From: an uncultured Verrucomicrobiota bacterium
GTDB lineage: Bacteria; Verrucomicrobiota; Kiritimatiellia; RFP12; UBA1067
Length of the DNA: 12,467 nucleotides
Assembly: GCA_947305585.1 (NCBI GenBank)
Contig: CAMZDY010000030.1
Span: 1 to 12,467 of the forward strand
Direction: 5' to 3'
Shown: positions 5,946 to 12,467 of the stretch, in pieces
Layout: every line of letters starts with the position of its first letter
Position numbering within the stretch: the stretch's first letter is position 1
Program-made: the position numbers and the translations under genes
The notes under the pieces: generated by a model
The model's database searches: none
What the model was told of the DNA's origin: nothing
Seen by the model: only the letters and a program-made list of their open reading frames with translations

Positions 5946-7055
5946 ATGAAGATCAAGTTCGGTACGGTGGCAGAAGAAATCACGACCCGCAAGGAGTTTC
6001 CGCTCAAGAAGGCGCAGAAAGTCCTCAAGGGCAAGACGGTGGCGGTGCTCGGGTACGGCATCCAGGGTCCCGGCCAGGCGCTCAACATGCGCGACAACGG
6101 CATCAAGGTGATCGTAGGCCAGCGCAAGAGCACCAAGGCCAATTCCAGCTGGAAGCGCGCGATCAAGGACGGCTGGGTGGAAGGCAAGACGCTATTTTCG
6201 CTCGAGGAGGCGGCCCAGAAGGGCGACATCATCATGATGCTCGTTTCGGACGGCAGCTGCCCCGCGGTGTGGAAGCAGATCGAAAAGTACGTGACGCCCG
6301 GCAAGTATCTCTATTTCTCGCACGGCTTCGGCTACGTCTACAACAAGCTCACCGGCATCAAGCCGCAGCAGGGCGTGGGTCTCATCATGGTGGCGCCCAA
6401 GGGCTCGGGCACGTCGGTCCGGCGCAACTTCCTGTCGGGTGCGGGCATCAACAGTTCGTTCGCGTTCGAGCCGAACGGCATGCCGGAAAAGCAGGTGGAG
6501 GAAATCACCAAGGCCATCGGCATCGCGGTGGGGTCGGGCTATCTCTTCCCCACCACGTTCCAGAACGAGGTGACGAGCGATCTCGTGGGCGAGCGCGGCA
6601 TTCTGATGGGGGCTTTGGCGGGCGTGATGGAGGCGCAGTTCGAAACGCTCCGCGCCAACGGCCACAGCCCGTCGGAAGCGTTCAACGAAACGTGCGAGGA
6701 GCTGACGCAGAGTCTCATACGGCTTGTGGACGAGAACGGCATGGACTGGATGTACGGCAACTGCTCGCAGACCGCGCAGCACGGCGCGCTCAAGTGGCGG
6801 CCGGTCTTCAAGAAGGCGACGCTCCCCGTGTTCGCCCGGCTCTACAAGAGCGTCAAGTCCATGCAGGAGGCCAAGGAGGTCATCAAGGACACCGGTTGCG
6901 CCGACTACAAGGAGAAGATGCTCGCCAAGCTGAGCGAGCTGCACAACCACGAAATGTGGCAGGCGGGCGCGGCGGTGCGGAGTCTCCGGCCGCACGAGAA
7001 GGCCAAGGGCGGCGCGGGCAGCGCCGGTTGGGGCGGCCGCAAGGTGGTCAAGTAA
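5946..7055 (+). CDS. ilvC: ketol-acid reductoisomerase (eukaryote-like type)
   Basis: IlvC converts 2-acetolactate or 2-aceto-2-hydroxybutyrate to the dihydroxy acids of valine, leucine and isoleucine synthesis, using NAD(P)H and Mg2+. The 369-aa protein has the nucleotide-binding GYGIQG (36-41), SHGFGYVYNKL with H126, and VAPKGSGTSVRRNF (149-162). SDLVGERGILMG (211-222) carries D212 and E216, and SEAFNETCEELTQSL (243-257) carries E248 and E252, the metal ligands. One knotted C-terminal domain is present, as in class I. Several segments follow the yeast Ilv5 form rather than the E. coli or common class I form: GPGQALNMRDNG, SSWKRAIKDGWVEGKTLFSLEEA, NGHSPSEAFNET and EMWQAGAAVRSLRP. A short Gly-rich tail ends the protein. 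It is first in an operon with two membrane or export genes and no other ilv gene nearby. Confidence 0.95.
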   Translation: MKIKFGTVAEEITTRKEFPLKKAQKVLKGKTVAVLGYGIQGPGQALNMRDNGIKVIVGQRKSTKANSSWKRAIKDGWVEGKTLFSLEEAAQKGDIIMMLVSDGSCPAVWKQIEKYVTPGKYLYFSHGFGYVYNKLTGIKPQQGVGLIMVAPKGSGTSVRRNFLSGAGINSSFAFEPNGMPEKQVEEITKAIGIAVGSGYLFPTTFQNEVTSDLVGERGILMGALAGVMEAQFETLRANGHSPSEAFNETCEELTQSLIRLVDENGMDWMYGNCSQTAQHGALKWRPVFKKATLPVFARLYKSVKSMQEAKEVIKDTGCADYKEKMLAKLSELHNHEMWQAGAAVRSLRPHEKAKGGAGSAGWGGRKVVK

Positions 7056-7063
7056 GAGGCCCG

Positions 7064-8212
7064 ATGGTCAAGAAACTCGTCATCGCGGTGCTGGCGGCCG
7101 CAACTTCGGTTGCGGCTCCGGCCGCTTCCCGGGTCCGGCTCATCTACGGCAAGGGGTGGAACAAGGCGAGCGAGGACGTCAAGAAGACGCTCGAGTCGTC
7201 GGCGTTCAAGTCGGCCGCGAAGGGCAAGTACATAGTCGAGTTCGTCGACTGGCAGGGCGGCAATCTGCCGGAGGGGAATCTCGGCAGCCTCAAGGTGCCG
7301 TGCATTTTCGTGGTGGACGAGAAGGACCGCTGCTACTTTGTCTTCGAGAACATTCCCAACGACTACACGGCCGAGAAGTTCATCAAGGCGTTCGACAAGG
7401 TCAACCAGCGCCGGAAGAAGATCGAAGACGCGGGCATGGATACGGCCGACCAGTGCGGCAAGCTGCTGCAGTCGATGGAGATGTTCGTGGGCGGCCCCAA
7501 GCGCATCATCTCCAAAGGGTTCTATTCCGACGTGTTCGACAAGCTGGTGCGGCTTGATCCGGGCGACCAGGAGGGGTGGCAGCGCCATTTCAAGATGGGC
7601 GACGGCATCGAGCTCGTGATCAAGGCCAACGAATTCCGCGAGAAGGGCGACATGGCCGGGGGCGCGCGGTTCATCGATGCGGAGATGAAGAAGCCGCGCA
7701 AACATCTGACGCGCGAGCAGCAGCAGGGTCTGTTGATGGCCAAGTTCGCGCTGTACCGCGAAGACGCTTCGAAGAAGGACGAGATGATGACGCTGCTCAC
7801 CAAGGTGGCGGCGCTCGACGAAAACACTTTCTGGGGCACGTGCGCGCTGGGGTGGCTCAACTGGAAGGGCACGCCGCCGCCCTCCACCTACTGGGGCTGG
7901 CACCAGGGCGATTTCAAGGGTCCGCAGATCAATGCGGAGATCAAGTACGGGGTAAGCTACGCTTTCCGTCGCGCGGGCGAATATACGATCGATTTCGAGC
8001 CCGACGGCGGCAACATCAACATCCAGTCGGTGGGGCTGTACGCCGGCGACGAGGAAATTGCGGTCTTGCGCAAACAACCGTTCACCTTCAAGCTGGAGCG
8101 CGCGTATGCGGGCAAGATCGACAAGCTGGTGGTGAAGGGCACTACGGGTTCCGACACGTCCGGCAAGATAAAGATCCACCGGCAAGTGCTGAGACCGCGC
8201 AAGGGTAAATGA
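7064..8212 (+). CDS. secreted protein of unknown function, probable thioredoxin-like N-terminal domain
   Basis: I do not recognise this 382-aa protein. The N-terminus (MVKKLVIAVLAAATSVAAPAAS) is a classic signal peptide with cleavage likely near residues 20-22, so it should be exported. Residues ~24-115 look thioredoxin-like: a W-containing loop (KGWNKASEDV), YIVEFVDWQGG, then LGSLKVPCIFVVDEKDRCYFVFE, where VP resembles the cis-Pro element. No CxxC redox pair follows the first strand, so disulfide chemistry is doubtful. Residues ~120-260 are mostly helical and charged. Residues ~285-375 alternate like a beta-sandwich (YTIDFEP, IQSVGLYAGDEEIAVL, KLVVKGTTG), perhaps a carbohydrate- or ligand-binding module. 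The start at 7064 was chosen for the signal peptide and a nearby GAGG (7056-7059). Longer in-frame reading upstream lies inside ilvC and is spurious. The 8-nt gap to ilvC and the ATGA overlap with the antiporter place it in the middle of one operon. Confidence 0.82.
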   Translation: MVKKLVIAVLAAATSVAAPAASRVRLIYGKGWNKASEDVKKTLESSAFKSAAKGKYIVEFVDWQGGNLPEGNLGSLKVPCIFVVDEKDRCYFVFENIPNDYTAEKFIKAFDKVNQRRKKIEDAGMDTADQCGKLLQSMEMFVGGPKRIISKGFYSDVFDKLVRLDPGDQEGWQRHFKMGDGIELVIKANEFREKGDMAGGARFIDAEMKKPRKHLTREQQQGLLMAKFALYREDASKKDEMMTLLTKVAALDENTFWGTCALGWLNWKGTPPPSTYWGWHQGDFKGPQINAEIKYGVSYAFRRAGEYTIDFEPDGGNINIQSVGLYAGDEEIAVLRKQPFTFKLERAYAGKIDKLVVKGTTGSDTSGKIKIHRQVLRPRKGK

Positions 8213-10239
8213 CCGAGGGCGCGTTTTTCCAGGATCTGGCCATATTGATGGCGGTGGCGGGGCTCGCCAGCGCCATTTTCTCCAAATTGAACTGGCCGAA
8301 GGTGCTGGGATATATCGCGGCCGGGGTGCTGCTGAGCGAACATACGTGGGGCGGCGGGATCCTGATCGACATGGCCAGCACACAGACGATCGGCCAGCTC
8401 GGGGTGGTGTTTCTGATGTTTTCGATGGGGCTGGAATTCTCCACCTCCCAGATGAAGGCGCTTAAGAACGTGACGGTGCCGACCGCGCTCATCGACACGA
8501 TCGCCATGATGTGGCTAGGGTATACGGTCGGGACGCGGATTTTCGGCTGGGGGATGGTGCCGAGTCTCTTTTTGGGTGCGGCCGTCTGCGATTCGGCCAC
8601 CACCATGCTCGCCAAGATGATCGACGAGCTCGGCTGGCGGACGCGGACGTTCGTCGGGTTCACCTTGGGCACCAGCGTCTGCGAGGACATCGTGACGGTG
8701 GGCATCGTGGCGCTCATCACCGGAGTGGCGAACGGCGCGGGCATGCACATGGGCGATGTGGCGATGAGCATGGGCGGGCTCGGCCTTTTCTTTTTGGCGG
8801 TTATCGTGTTCGGAATGGTGCTGGTGCCGCGGCTCCTCAACACCATCTCGCGCCACCATGACGACGAAGTGCTCCTCCTCCTGATCCTGGGCATTTGCTT
8901 TTTCGTCAGTTTCATCGCGTTCCGGTTCCAGTTCTCTTTGGCGTTGGGGGCGTTTCTGGTGGGTATTCTGGGGGCGGCGAGCGACGTGCGGGTGCGGATC
9001 AATGCGCTGGTTTTGCCGCTCAAGAGCATGTTTTCGGCCATTTTCTTCGTTTCGGTGGGGGCGTTGGTGGATCCGGGCGCGTTCCTGCAGTACTGGCCGC
9101 AGATTCTCGTTTTGACTTCGGTGGTGCTTTTCGGCAAGTTCTTCAACTGCACCTTGGGGGGTCTCTTGACGGGCCAGGGGGTGAAGACCTCGGTGCAGAT
9201 GGGGATGAGCCTTGCGCAGATCGGCGAGTTCGCTTTCATGGTGGCGCTCATCTATATCAGCACCACGGGCGACGCGGCTTCGCCCATGTACCAGATCGTG
9301 GTGGCGGTTTCGCTCCTCACTACGCTCCTAAATCCTTTACTGCTCAAATGGTCGGAGCCGGCCGGGACCTGGATCGACGCCCATTTGCCGGAGCGGCTCC
9401 ATGCCTGGCACCGCAGTTACCGCTCGTTCCTCATCCGGGCCGAAACCGCCAAAGGCGAATCCTCCACCATGCGCCGGATCAAGGGGAACGTGGTGGCGCT
9501 GGTGGTGTTCGCGCTACTCAACTTCGTGGTGGCGCTGGCCGGGTCGATGCTGGACGAGATCGACTGGAGCCGTTTTTCCGTCTTTTTCGAGGCGCACGAC
9601 AGTTTCTTCTTCACGCTTATGGTCGACGTGTTCGTGGTGGGCATGTTCGCGCCCGCCAGCGCCATGTCGCGTTCGCTGGGGATCAACGTATGGCGGCTCA
9701 TCGCCTCGTCGGGCGAATCGCGGAAGGGCGAGGCTGGCGCCAGACAGATGGTGGTGATGGTGATCCAGGCGCTGACCATGATCTTCTTCTTCGCGGAAAT
9801 GACGATGATCAACGTCAATCTGGCGCCCGGCGGCAAGTGGGAACTGGGGATCCTAACCGTGGTCACGCTTTGCACGGCCGCGTTCGGCTGGCGCTATTTC
9901 ATGCGGCTGGGCAAGTCGGCCGCCATCCATTTCAACGAGGCGATGGGGGCGGACGAGCGTCGCAAACGGCTGGGCGAAATGATGATCGTCACCGTTCCCA
10001 GGGGGGCCATCCACCAGCTCCATCTGGACGTCAATTCGCCGGCGGTGGGCGCTACGGTGGTGACGCTCAACATCCGCGCGAAGACCGGCGCCAATATCGT
10101 GTCGGTCAAGCGGGGGAGCCAGGTGATCCGCCACGTGGGCCCCGAGCTCGAATTTCGCGTGGACGACATCCTGATGGCCACCGGCACCGGCTCGCAGATC
10201 GCGGCGCTGAAGGATTTGCTGGGCATCGTAGCCTCCTGA
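8209..10239 (+). CDS. CPA2-family cation/proton antiporter with C-terminal TrkA_C-like domain
   Basis: This 676-aa inner-membrane protein exchanges a monovalent cation (Na+ or K+) for protons. Residues 1-385 form the multi-helix CPA2 core: LGYIAAGVLL (33-42), GVVFLMFSMGLEF (65-77), CDSATTMLAKM (127-137), TSVCEDIVTVGIVAL (155-169, with D160 at the conserved acidic site), FQFSLALGAFLVGIL (240-254), FFVSVGALVDP (279-289), GKFFNCTLGG (309-318, with the conserved Lys) and QIGEFAFMV (337-345). Residues ~425-445, ~465-485, ~512-532 and ~545-562 look like further membrane helices not found in simple members. Residues ~600-672 resemble the TrkA_C (RCK_C) ligand-sensing domain. The nucleotide-binding TrkA_N domain of classical KefB/KefC is absent. 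It starts in an ATGA overlap with the secreted-protein gene and is followed directly by a terminator. Ion specificity cannot be read. Confidence 0.88.
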   Translation: MTEGAFFQDLAILMAVAGLASAIFSKLNWPKVLGYIAAGVLLSEHTWGGGILIDMASTQTIGQLGVVFLMFSMGLEFSTSQMKALKNVTVPTALIDTIAMMWLGYTVGTRIFGWGMVPSLFLGAAVCDSATTMLAKMIDELGWRTRTFVGFTLGTSVCEDIVTVGIVALITGVANGAGMHMGDVAMSMGGLGLFFLAVIVFGMVLVPRLLNTISRHHDDEVLLLLILGICFFVSFIAFRFQFSLALGAFLVGILGAASDVRVRINALVLPLKSMFSAIFFVSVGALVDPGAFLQYWPQILVLTSVVLFGKFFNCTLGGLLTGQGVKTSVQMGMSLAQIGEFAFMVALIYISTTGDAASPMYQIVVAVSLLTTLLNPLLLKWSEPAGTWIDAHLPERLHAWHRSYRSFLIRAETAKGESSTMRRIKGNVVALVVFALLNFVVALAGSMLDEIDWSRFSVFFEAHDSFFFTLMVDVFVVGMFAPASAMSRSLGINVWRLIASSGESRKGEAGARQMVVMVIQALTMIFFFAEMTMINVNLAPGGKWELGILTVVTLCTAAFGWRYFMRLGKSAAIHFNEAMGADERRKRLGEMMIVTVPRGAIHQLHLDVNSPAVGATVVTLNIRAKTGANIVSVKRGSQVIRHVGPELEFRVDDILMATGTGSQIAALKDLLGIVAS

Positions 10240-10243
10240 TCCG

Positions 10244-10265
10244 GCGGTCCCGACCGCAGATTTTT
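10244..10265 (+). terminator. small intrinsic terminator of the ilvC operon
   Basis: A GC-rich hairpin GCGGT-CCCG-ACCGC (10244-10257) starts 4 nt after the antiporter stop and is followed by AGA and a run of five T (10261-10265), with more T-rich sequence after. The stem is only 5 bp, so efficiency may be partial. It lies just upstream of the next promoter, as expected for an operon boundary. Confidence 0.6.
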
Positions 10266-10276
10266 CATTTTCCCTC

Positions 10277-10306
10277 TTGATTTTTCCCCCGCATTTATGA
10301 TATAAT
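10277..10306 (+). promoter_or_regulatory. sigma-70-like promoter of rpsA (extended -10)
   Basis: TTGATT (10277-10282) and a consensus TATAAT (10301-10306) are 18 nt apart, and TG one base before the -10 gives TGATATAAT. The sequence TATGATATAATAT is shared exactly with the ilvC promoter. Transcription would start near 10313, giving a leader of about 68 nt before rpsA. Confidence 0.8.
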
Positions 10307-10336
10307 ATACCAATCTGCGCACAAAAGGGTGGCAGA

Positions 10337-10353
10337 CGGGGCCGAAATCCCCG
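10337..10353 (+). other. hairpin in the rpsA leader
   Basis: CGGGG (10337-10341) pairs perfectly with CCCCG (10349-10353) around a 7-nt loop (CCGAAAT). A weaker outer GGT/ACC pairing (10328-10330 with 10356-10358) could extend it. It is not followed by a T-run, so it is not a terminator. It sits between the predicted transcription start and the S1 start codon, where an S1 or other translational regulator could act. I match it to no known riboswitch. Confidence 0.4.
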
Positions 10354-10380
10354 CAACCAAACAAACCAAAAAGAAGCAAA

Positions 10381-12120
10381 ATGGCAATTCGTAAACCTAC
10401 GGCTCCTACGGCGCGTTCCGCGGAAATGGCGGAAATTCTCGCGTCGGCTGGTCAGGAAGCCAAATTCAAAAGCGGTAGCCTCGTGGAAGGCACCGTCACC
10501 GCGGTCGACGGCAGCGACGTGTTCGTGGACATCGGCTACAAGAGCGTCGGCACGGTGGGGATAGAAGAGTTCGGCGGTGCCGAAGTCAAGGTCGGCGACA
10601 AAGTCGCGGTGATGCTGGTCCAGCTCGAGAACGACAAGACCGGCACGGTCGAAATCAGCAAGCGCCGCGCGGACGAGAAGATCCGCTGGGAGAAGATCCA
10701 GGCGCGCTACACCGAAGGCAGCGTGGTCACCGGCACCGTCAAGAGCGCGGTTCGCGGCGGCCTCCTCGTGCAGGTGGACGACGTGGAAGCGTTCCTGCCC
10801 GGCAGCCAGATCGAAGTCACTCCGGTCAAGGAGCTGGAACCCTACGTGGGACAGACTTTCGAGTTCAAGGTGCTCAAGATCTCCAACGAGCGCCGCAATC
10901 TCATCGTTTCGCGCCGCGAGCTCATCGAGGGCACGATGGCGGAGAAGCGTGCGGAACTGCTCGCGACGTTGCAGAAGGGCGAGATCCGCAAGGGCCGCGT
11001 GAAGAACATCACCGAGTTCGGCGCGTTCGTGGATCTGGACGGCCTCGACGGTCTCCTCCACATCACCGACATGTCCTGGGGCCGCCTGAAACATCCGGGC
11101 GAGCTGTTGAAGATCGGTCAGGAAATCGACGTGATGGTGCTCGACATCGATCGCGAGCGCGAAAGGGTGAGCCTCGGTCTCAAGCAGACCCAGCCCAATC
11201 CTTGGGACGCCATCCAGGAGCAGTTCCCCGTCGGTGCCCGCGTCAAGGGCAAGGTGGTCAATCTGGCGGCCTACGGCGCTTTCGTGGAGATCGCGCCCGG
11301 AATCGAAGGCTTGGTGCACATCAGCGAATTCAGCTGGACCAAGCGCGTGGCCCGCGCCAGCGACATGCTCAGCGTCGGCGACGAAGTGCAGGTGGTGGTG
11401 CTCTCCATCGACATGGAGAACCAGAAGATCGCGCTCGGCATCCGCCAGACGCAGGACAATCCTTGGGACACCGTCCAGGAGCGCTACCCGGTGGGCAGCC
11501 GCATCAAGGGCAAGGTGCGCAACTTCACGGCTTACGGCGCGTTCGTGGAGCTCGAAGAGGGCATCGACGGCATGATCCACATCAGCGACATGTCTTGGAC
11601 GCGCAAGGTCAACCACCCGCTGGAAGTGCTCCAGAAGGGCCAGGAGGTGGAAGCCGTCGTTCTCGACGTCAACGCCAAGGAACAGCGCATCAGCCTCGGT
11701 CTCAAGCAGGCCCAGACCGATCCGTGGGCGGAGATCGCCGCCAAGTACCAGGTGGGCAGCGTCGTCAAGGGCAAGGTCAGCAAGGTGGCTTCGTTCGGCG
11801 CGTTCGTGGAGCTCGAGGATGGCGTGGACGGTCTCGTCCACATCAGCCAGATCAGCGACCAGCGCGTGGACAAGGTCAAGGACGCCCTGGACGTGGGCCA
11901 GGAAGTGGAAGCTCGCGTCATGAAGGTGGACCGTGCGGAACGCCGCATCGGCCTCTCGATCCGTGCCATGAGCATGACCGAGGACGAGGTGAAGGCCATG
12001 GTCGAAGGCCCGAGCGAGGAAACCGTGAAGGCGGACGAACCTTCGTCCAGCACCTTCGGCGGTCTTGGCGCGGCGTTCGACAACGCGTTCGCCAACGTCG
12101 AATGGCAGCCCGGCAACTAA
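10381..12120 (+). CDS. rpsA: 30S ribosomal protein S1 (bS1), six S1 domains
   Basis: S1 binds mRNA on the 30S subunit and helps initiate translation of structured or weak-SD messages. The 579-aa protein contains six OB-fold S1 domains at about 32-95, 111-178, 198-267, 283-354, 370-441 and 456-527. Domains 1 and 2 are divergent, as expected for the ribosome-binding part. Domains 3-6 share the repeated GAFVEL..G..GL(V/I)HIS pattern of RNA-binding repeats. The linker N/DPW recurs after domains 3, 4 and 5 (PNPWD, DNPWD, TDPWA). An acidic, Ser-rich tail (about 531-579) ends the protein. Length and six-domain layout match the long S1 of Gram-negative-type bacteria rather than the four-domain Firmicutes form. 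The ATG follows only a weak AAGAAG (10371-10376), which fits S1 mRNAs that lack a good Shine-Dalgarno site. Confidence 0.97.
   Translation: MAIRKPTAPTARSAEMAEILASAGQEAKFKSGSLVEGTVTAVDGSDVFVDIGYKSVGTVGIEEFGGAEVKVGDKVAVMLVQLENDKTGTVEISKRRADEKIRWEKIQARYTEGSVVTGTVKSAVRGGLLVQVDDVEAFLPGSQIEVTPVKELEPYVGQTFEFKVLKISNERRNLIVSRRELIEGTMAEKRAELLATLQKGEIRKGRVKNITEFGAFVDLDGLDGLLHITDMSWGRLKHPGELLKIGQEIDVMVLDIDRERERVSLGLKQTQPNPWDAIQEQFPVGARVKGKVVNLAAYGAFVEIAPGIEGLVHISEFSWTKRVARASDMLSVGDEVQVVVLSIDMENQKIALGIRQTQDNPWDTVQERYPVGSRIKGKVRNFTAYGAFVELEEGIDGMIHISDMSWTRKVNHPLEVLQKGQEVEAVVLDVNAKEQRISLGLKQAQTDPWAEIAAKYQVGSVVKGKVSKVASFGAFVELEDGVDGLVHISQISDQRVDKVKDALDVGQEVEARVMKVDRAERRIGLSIRAMSMTEDEVKAMVEGPSEETVKADEPSSSTFGGLGAAFDNAFANVEWQPGN
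11536..11816 (+). repeat. exact 20-nt repeat inside rpsA (S1 domains 5 and 6)
   Basis: The 20-mer GGCGCGTTCGTGGAGCTCGA occurs at 11536-11555 and again at 11797-11816, encoding the GAFVELE strand of domains 5 and 6. The first 14 nt also occur at 11020-11033 in domain 3. It reflects domain duplication and shared codon choice rather than a mobile repeat. Confidence 0.8.
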
Positions 12121-12127
12121 TCAAACG

Positions 12128-12135
12128 AAAGGAAC
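12128..12135 (+). promoter_or_regulatory. Shine-Dalgarno site of rpmB
   Basis: AAAGGAAC in the 22-nt gap after rpsA, with GGA ending 9 nt before the ATG at 12143. It sets the L28 start and rules out longer upstream readings that would overlap rpsA. No promoter is seen in the gap. Confidence 0.7.
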
Positions 12136-12142
12136 GATAGAA

Positions 12143-12373
12143 ATGTCCAGAGTTTGCGAGATTTGCGGCAAGGGCCCGGCTTCGGGCAACACGATCGTCC
12201 GCAAGGGTTCGCCCAAGTACAAAGGCGGCATCGGTCTGCATACGACCGGTATCACCAAGCGTCGCTTCCTGCCCAATCTGCAGGAAGTGCGCGTGACCGA
12301 CGGCAAAGGCAACACCAAGCGCGTCAAGGTGTGCGCCCGTTGTCTCAAGAACGGCAAGGTGAACAAGGCTTAA
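12143..12373 (+). CDS. rpmB: 50S ribosomal protein L28 (bL28), zinc-binding form
   Basis: This 76-aa basic protein of the large ribosomal subunit starts MSRVCEICGKGP and contains the family pattern TGITKRRFLPNLQ (35-47), then a C-terminal strand TKRVKVCARCLK. C5/C8 and C64/C67 form two CxxC pairs that would bind one zinc ion, marking the C+ (zinc) form of L28; zinc-free paralogues lack these cysteines. The start at 12143 follows a good Shine-Dalgarno site and gives the normal length. It lies 22 nt after rpsA and is probably co-transcribed with it. Confidence 0.96.
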   Translation: MSRVCEICGKGPASGNTIVRKGSPKYKGGIGLHTTGITKRRFLPNLQEVRVTDGKGNTKRVKVCARCLKNGKVNKA

Positions 12374-12400
12374 GTCCACAACCATTCCAAAATTCAACAA

Positions 12401-12408
12401 AAAGGAAC
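12401..12408 (+). promoter_or_regulatory. Shine-Dalgarno site of the GAPDH gene
   Basis: AAAGGAAC, identical in sequence and in distance to the ATG (GGA ends 9 nt before it) to the site in front of rpmB. The 42-nt gap after rpmB shows neither a terminator nor a promoter. Confidence 0.7.
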
Positions 12409-12415
12409 AAATAAA

Positions 12416-12467
12416 ATGGCTATCAAAGTTGGCATCAACGGTTTCGGCCGCATCGGTCGCATGGTTT
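12416..12467 (+). CDS. gapA: glyceraldehyde-3-phosphate dehydrogenase, N-terminal start (truncated by window)
   Basis: Only 17 codons are visible, reading MAIKVGINGFGRIGRMV. This is the NAD-binding N-terminus of GAPDH, with the diagnostic glycine-rich INGFGRIGR of the Rossmann fold. The enzyme oxidises glyceraldehyde-3-phosphate to 1,3-bisphosphoglycerate in glycolysis. The start follows a strong ribosome binding site. The gene runs off the right edge, so cofactor preference and completeness cannot be judged. It appears to belong to the rpsA-rpmB transcript. Confidence 0.92.
   Translation, partial: MAIKVGINGFGRIGRMV

Noticed and set aside
6905..8383. Minus-strand open frame of 492 codons opposite ilvC, the secreted protein and the antiporter
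   Set aside because: It is antisense to three well-supported reading frames, with Arg/Leu/His-rich composition and no recognisable domain.
8895..10280. Plus-strand open frame of 461 codons within the antiporter gene
   Set aside because: It is a shifted frame of a clear membrane protein, rich in Gly/Arg/His, and ends beyond the terminator.
10321..10360. rpsA leader as a known riboswitch
   Set aside because: The hairpin is short and I see none of the conserved cores of the riboswitch classes I know; it is kept only as a leader hairpin.
11020..11816. Repeated motifs in rpsA as a possible mobile or CRISPR-like repeat
   Set aside because: The repeats are in frame, encode the same S1 strand and are spaced by the domain length, so domain duplication explains them.
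9853..11841. Long minus-strand open frame (662 codons) opposite rpsA and the antiporter end
   Set aside because: It is His/Leu/Asp-rich low-complexity translation antisense to two clear genes, crosses the terminator and promoter region, and has no family motifs; it is a GC-driven shadow.

Overview
This is a GC-rich, tightly packed bacterial chromosome window. All genes are on the + strand and there is no sign of mobile DNA, CRISPR, tRNA or rRNA. Most gene junctions are start/stop overlaps (ATGA) or gaps of 0 to 11 nt. The only spacers longer than 50 nt are the two promoter regions (5826-5945 and 10240-10380). No stretch above 300 nt lacks a gene. Nothing here fixes the taxon. High GC, a eukaryote-like ketol-acid reductoisomerase, a four-cysteine L28 and a sialic-acid lyase paired with a renin-binding-protein-type epimerase would suit a host-associated bacterium, possibly of the Planctomycetes-Verrucomicrobia-Chlamydiae/Lentisphaerae type. 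That is a low-confidence inference.

Region 1 (1-5825) reads as one long polycistron that enters from the left. It opens with the end of an N-acetylneuraminate lyase, then a 224-aa protein of unknown function, then an N-acylglucosamine 2-epimerase. The lyase releases ManNAc from sialic acid and the epimerase would convert it to GlcNAc, so the outer two form a sialic-acid catabolic step pair. Without a visible break the cluster continues into housekeeping genes: a short TatD-family metallohydrolase, a Nudix hydrolase, a dolichyl-phosphate-mannose-synthase-like glycosyltransferase, QueH (epoxyqueuosine reductase), RuvC (Holliday junction resolvase) and RsmI (16S rRNA C1402 2'-O-methyltransferase, with a short or degraded C-terminus).

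Region 2 (5826-10265) is a second transcription unit. It has a strong sigma-70-like promoter with an extended -10, followed by ilvC (ketol-acid reductoisomerase), a secreted protein of unknown function with a probable thioredoxin-like N-terminal domain, and a CPA2-type cation/proton antiporter with a C-terminal TrkA_C-like domain. It ends at a small intrinsic terminator just after the antiporter.

Region 3 (10266-12467) starts with a second, very similar promoter and a roughly 70-nt leader. It encodes ribosomal protein S1 (six S1 domains), ribosomal protein L28 (zinc-ribbon type) and the first 17 codons of glyceraldehyde-3-phosphate dehydrogenase at the right edge. These are growth-linked, highly expressed genes and probably share the S1 promoter.

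I found no convincing undescribed system. The most worthwhile leads are the two unknown proteins embedded in otherwise readable operons, the hybrid antiporter architecture, the eukaryote-like IlvC, the RsmI C-terminus, and the S1 leader.
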